DNA of 5,944 nt. It comes from an uncultured Clostridia bacterium. Its GTDB lineage: Bacteria > Bacillota > Clostridia > Oscillospirales > UBA644. Of the stretch, positions 5,117-5,944 are shown one piece after another. The stretch spans positions 1 to 5,944 of the forward strand of contig CAJGDF010000117.1 in assembly GCA_904502105.1 (NCBI GenBank), written 5' to 3'. Each line of letters begins with the position of its first letter. Position 1 is the stretch's first letter. Below the pieces are notes generated by a model. The model had not been told where the DNA came from and made no database searches. It saw only the letters and a list, made by a program, of their open reading frames with translations. The translations under genes were made by a program, and so were the position numbers.

Positions 5117-5944
5117 ATGAGAAATTACAAAACACAAATGGATGCGGCAAGAAAGGGAATAATTACCCCCGAAATGAAAGCAGTGGCCCCAAAGGAATAC
5201 AGAACGGAAGAAGAGATCAGAGATTTAGTTGCAAAGGGGCAGATCGCTATCTGTGCAAACAAATTGCATACTTGTATTGACCCCAACGGTGTGGGCTCCA
5301 TGCTTCGAACAAAGATAAATGTTAACCTCGGAGTTTCAAGAGATTGCAAGGATTACGATATTGAGATGCAAAAGGTCATGGCGGCGGTCGATATGGGAGC
5401 CGAAGCAATTATGGATCTGTCAAGCCACGGAAATACTCAACCCTTCCGTAAAAAGCTTACATCTGAATGCCCCGCGATGATCGGCACTGTTCCCGTATAT
5501 GACAGCGTTATTCATTATCAGCGTGACCTTGCGACATTAACGGCAAAAGACTTTATTGATGTTGTACGCCTGCATGCGGAAGACGGTGTGGATTTTATAA
5601 CACTTCACTGCGGAATCACACGTAAAACCATTGAACAGATAAAAAAACATAAAAGAAAAATGAATATCGTTTCACGAGGCGGTTCACTCGTTTTTGCATG
5701 GATGTGTATGACGGGTGAAGAAAATCCATTTTACGAATATTACGATGAAATACTTGAGATCTGCCGCGAGTACGATGTAACGATCTCTCTCGGCGATGCC
5801 TGCCGTCCCGGTTGCCTTGCGGACGGAAGTGATGTGTGTCAGATAGAGGAGCTTGTTCGTCTTGGGGAGCTTACAAAACGCGCATGGGAAAAAGATGTTC
5901 AGGTTATGGTTGAAGGTCCCGGCCATATGCCGATGGATCAGATA
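5117..5944 (+). CDS. thiC: ThiC, HMP-phosphate synthase (3' end outside window)
   Basis: ThiC is a radical SAM enzyme that rearranges aminoimidazole ribotide into 4-amino-5-hydroxymethyl-2-methylpyrimidine phosphate. The frame is open from ATG 5117 to the right edge, giving 276 residues of an expected 430 or so. Visible motifs are LRTKINVNLG (63-72), AIMDLSSHGNTQPFRKKL (97-114), GTVPVYDSV, HAEDGVDFITLHCGITRKT, IVSRGGSLVFAWM (184-196), ISLGDACRPGC (223-233) and VEGPGHMP (265-272), which contains a metal-site histidine. The C-terminal CX2CX4C cluster motif lies beyond the window. The protein starts just before the conserved core, so it is the short form without the long N-terminal domain found in Proteobacteria and plants. 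AAAGGAA (5102-5108) precedes the ATG by eight bases. BzaF-type benzimidazole synthases are paralogues, but the thi operon and TPP riboswitch argue for ThiC. Confidence 0.95.
   Translation, partial: MRNYKTQMDAARKGIITPEMKAVAPKEYRTEEEIRDLVAKGQIAICANKLHTCIDPNGVGSMLRTKINVNLGVSRDCKDYDIEMQKVMAAVDMGAEAIMDLSSHGNTQPFRKKLTSECPAMIGTVPVYDSVIHYQRDLATLTAKDFIDVVRLHAEDGVDFITLHCGITRKTIEQIKKHKRKMNIVSRGGSLVFAWMCMTGEENPFYEYYDEILEICREYDVTISLGDACRPGCLADGSDVCQIEELVRLGELTKRAWEKDVQVMVEGPGHMPMDQI

Noticed and set aside
5095..5280. A 61-codon open frame upstream of and overlapping thiC
   Set aside because: It lies in another frame over the start of thiC, has a low-complexity charged composition with no family resemblance, and the thiC frame with its ribosome binding site explains the region.
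5117..5944. Benzimidazole synthase BzaF, a ThiC paralogue of anaerobes
   Set aside because: The gene sits in a TPP-riboswitch operon with thiD and all thiazole genes and no cobalamin lower-ligand genes; ThiC is the simpler assignment, though the cut C-terminus leaves slight doubt.

Overview
The window holds a riboswitch-controlled thiamine biosynthesis operon from what looks like an anaerobic low-to-mid-GC Firmicute, probably a Clostridia/Ruminococcaceae-type gut or rumen bacterium. This is inferred from strong purine-rich Shine-Dalgarno sites, AT-rich promoter DNA, clostridial-type protein variants, and the use of ThiH (an oxygen-sensitive radical SAM enzyme) rather than the oxygen-dependent glycine oxidase ThiO. 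No species can be named from the sequence alone.

Layout, all on the + strand. Positions 1-376 are the 3' end of a tandem ACT-domain protein that is unrelated to thiamine synthesis. Positions 377-657 are noncoding: a weak hairpin, a good sigma-A-type promoter (TTGCTT, 17 bp, TATAAT), a TPP riboswitch aptamer (about 480-569), an intrinsic terminator (602-631) and the ribosome binding site of the first gene. The operon then runs thiS - thiF - thiG - thiH - thiE - thiD - thiC, with thiC cut by the right edge. Gaps are 0-25 nt, except 75 nt between thiE and thiD, which contains a GC-rich hairpin.

How the genes work together. ThiF adenylates the C-terminal glycine of the sulfur carrier ThiS, which becomes the thiocarboxylate. 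ThiH cleaves tyrosine to give dehydroglycine. ThiG condenses these with 1-deoxy-D-xylulose 5-phosphate to form the thiazole phosphate. ThiC rearranges aminoimidazole ribotide to HMP-phosphate, ThiD phosphorylates it to HMP-pyrophosphate, and ThiE joins the two halves into thiamine monophosphate. The final kinase (ThiL), the DXP synthase and the sulfur-donating cysteine desulfurase are not in the window and must be encoded elsewhere. The end product, TPP, would bind the leader RNA and favour the terminator, closing a feedback loop.

I did not find an undescribed system here. The most useful second-look items are a candidate antiterminator pairing in the leader, a Shine-Dalgarno site encoded by the catalytic glycine tail of thiS, a small inverted repeat presenting the thiG Shine-Dalgarno in its loop, a short ThiF without the zinc CXXC pairs, and the hairpin in the thiE-thiD gap.
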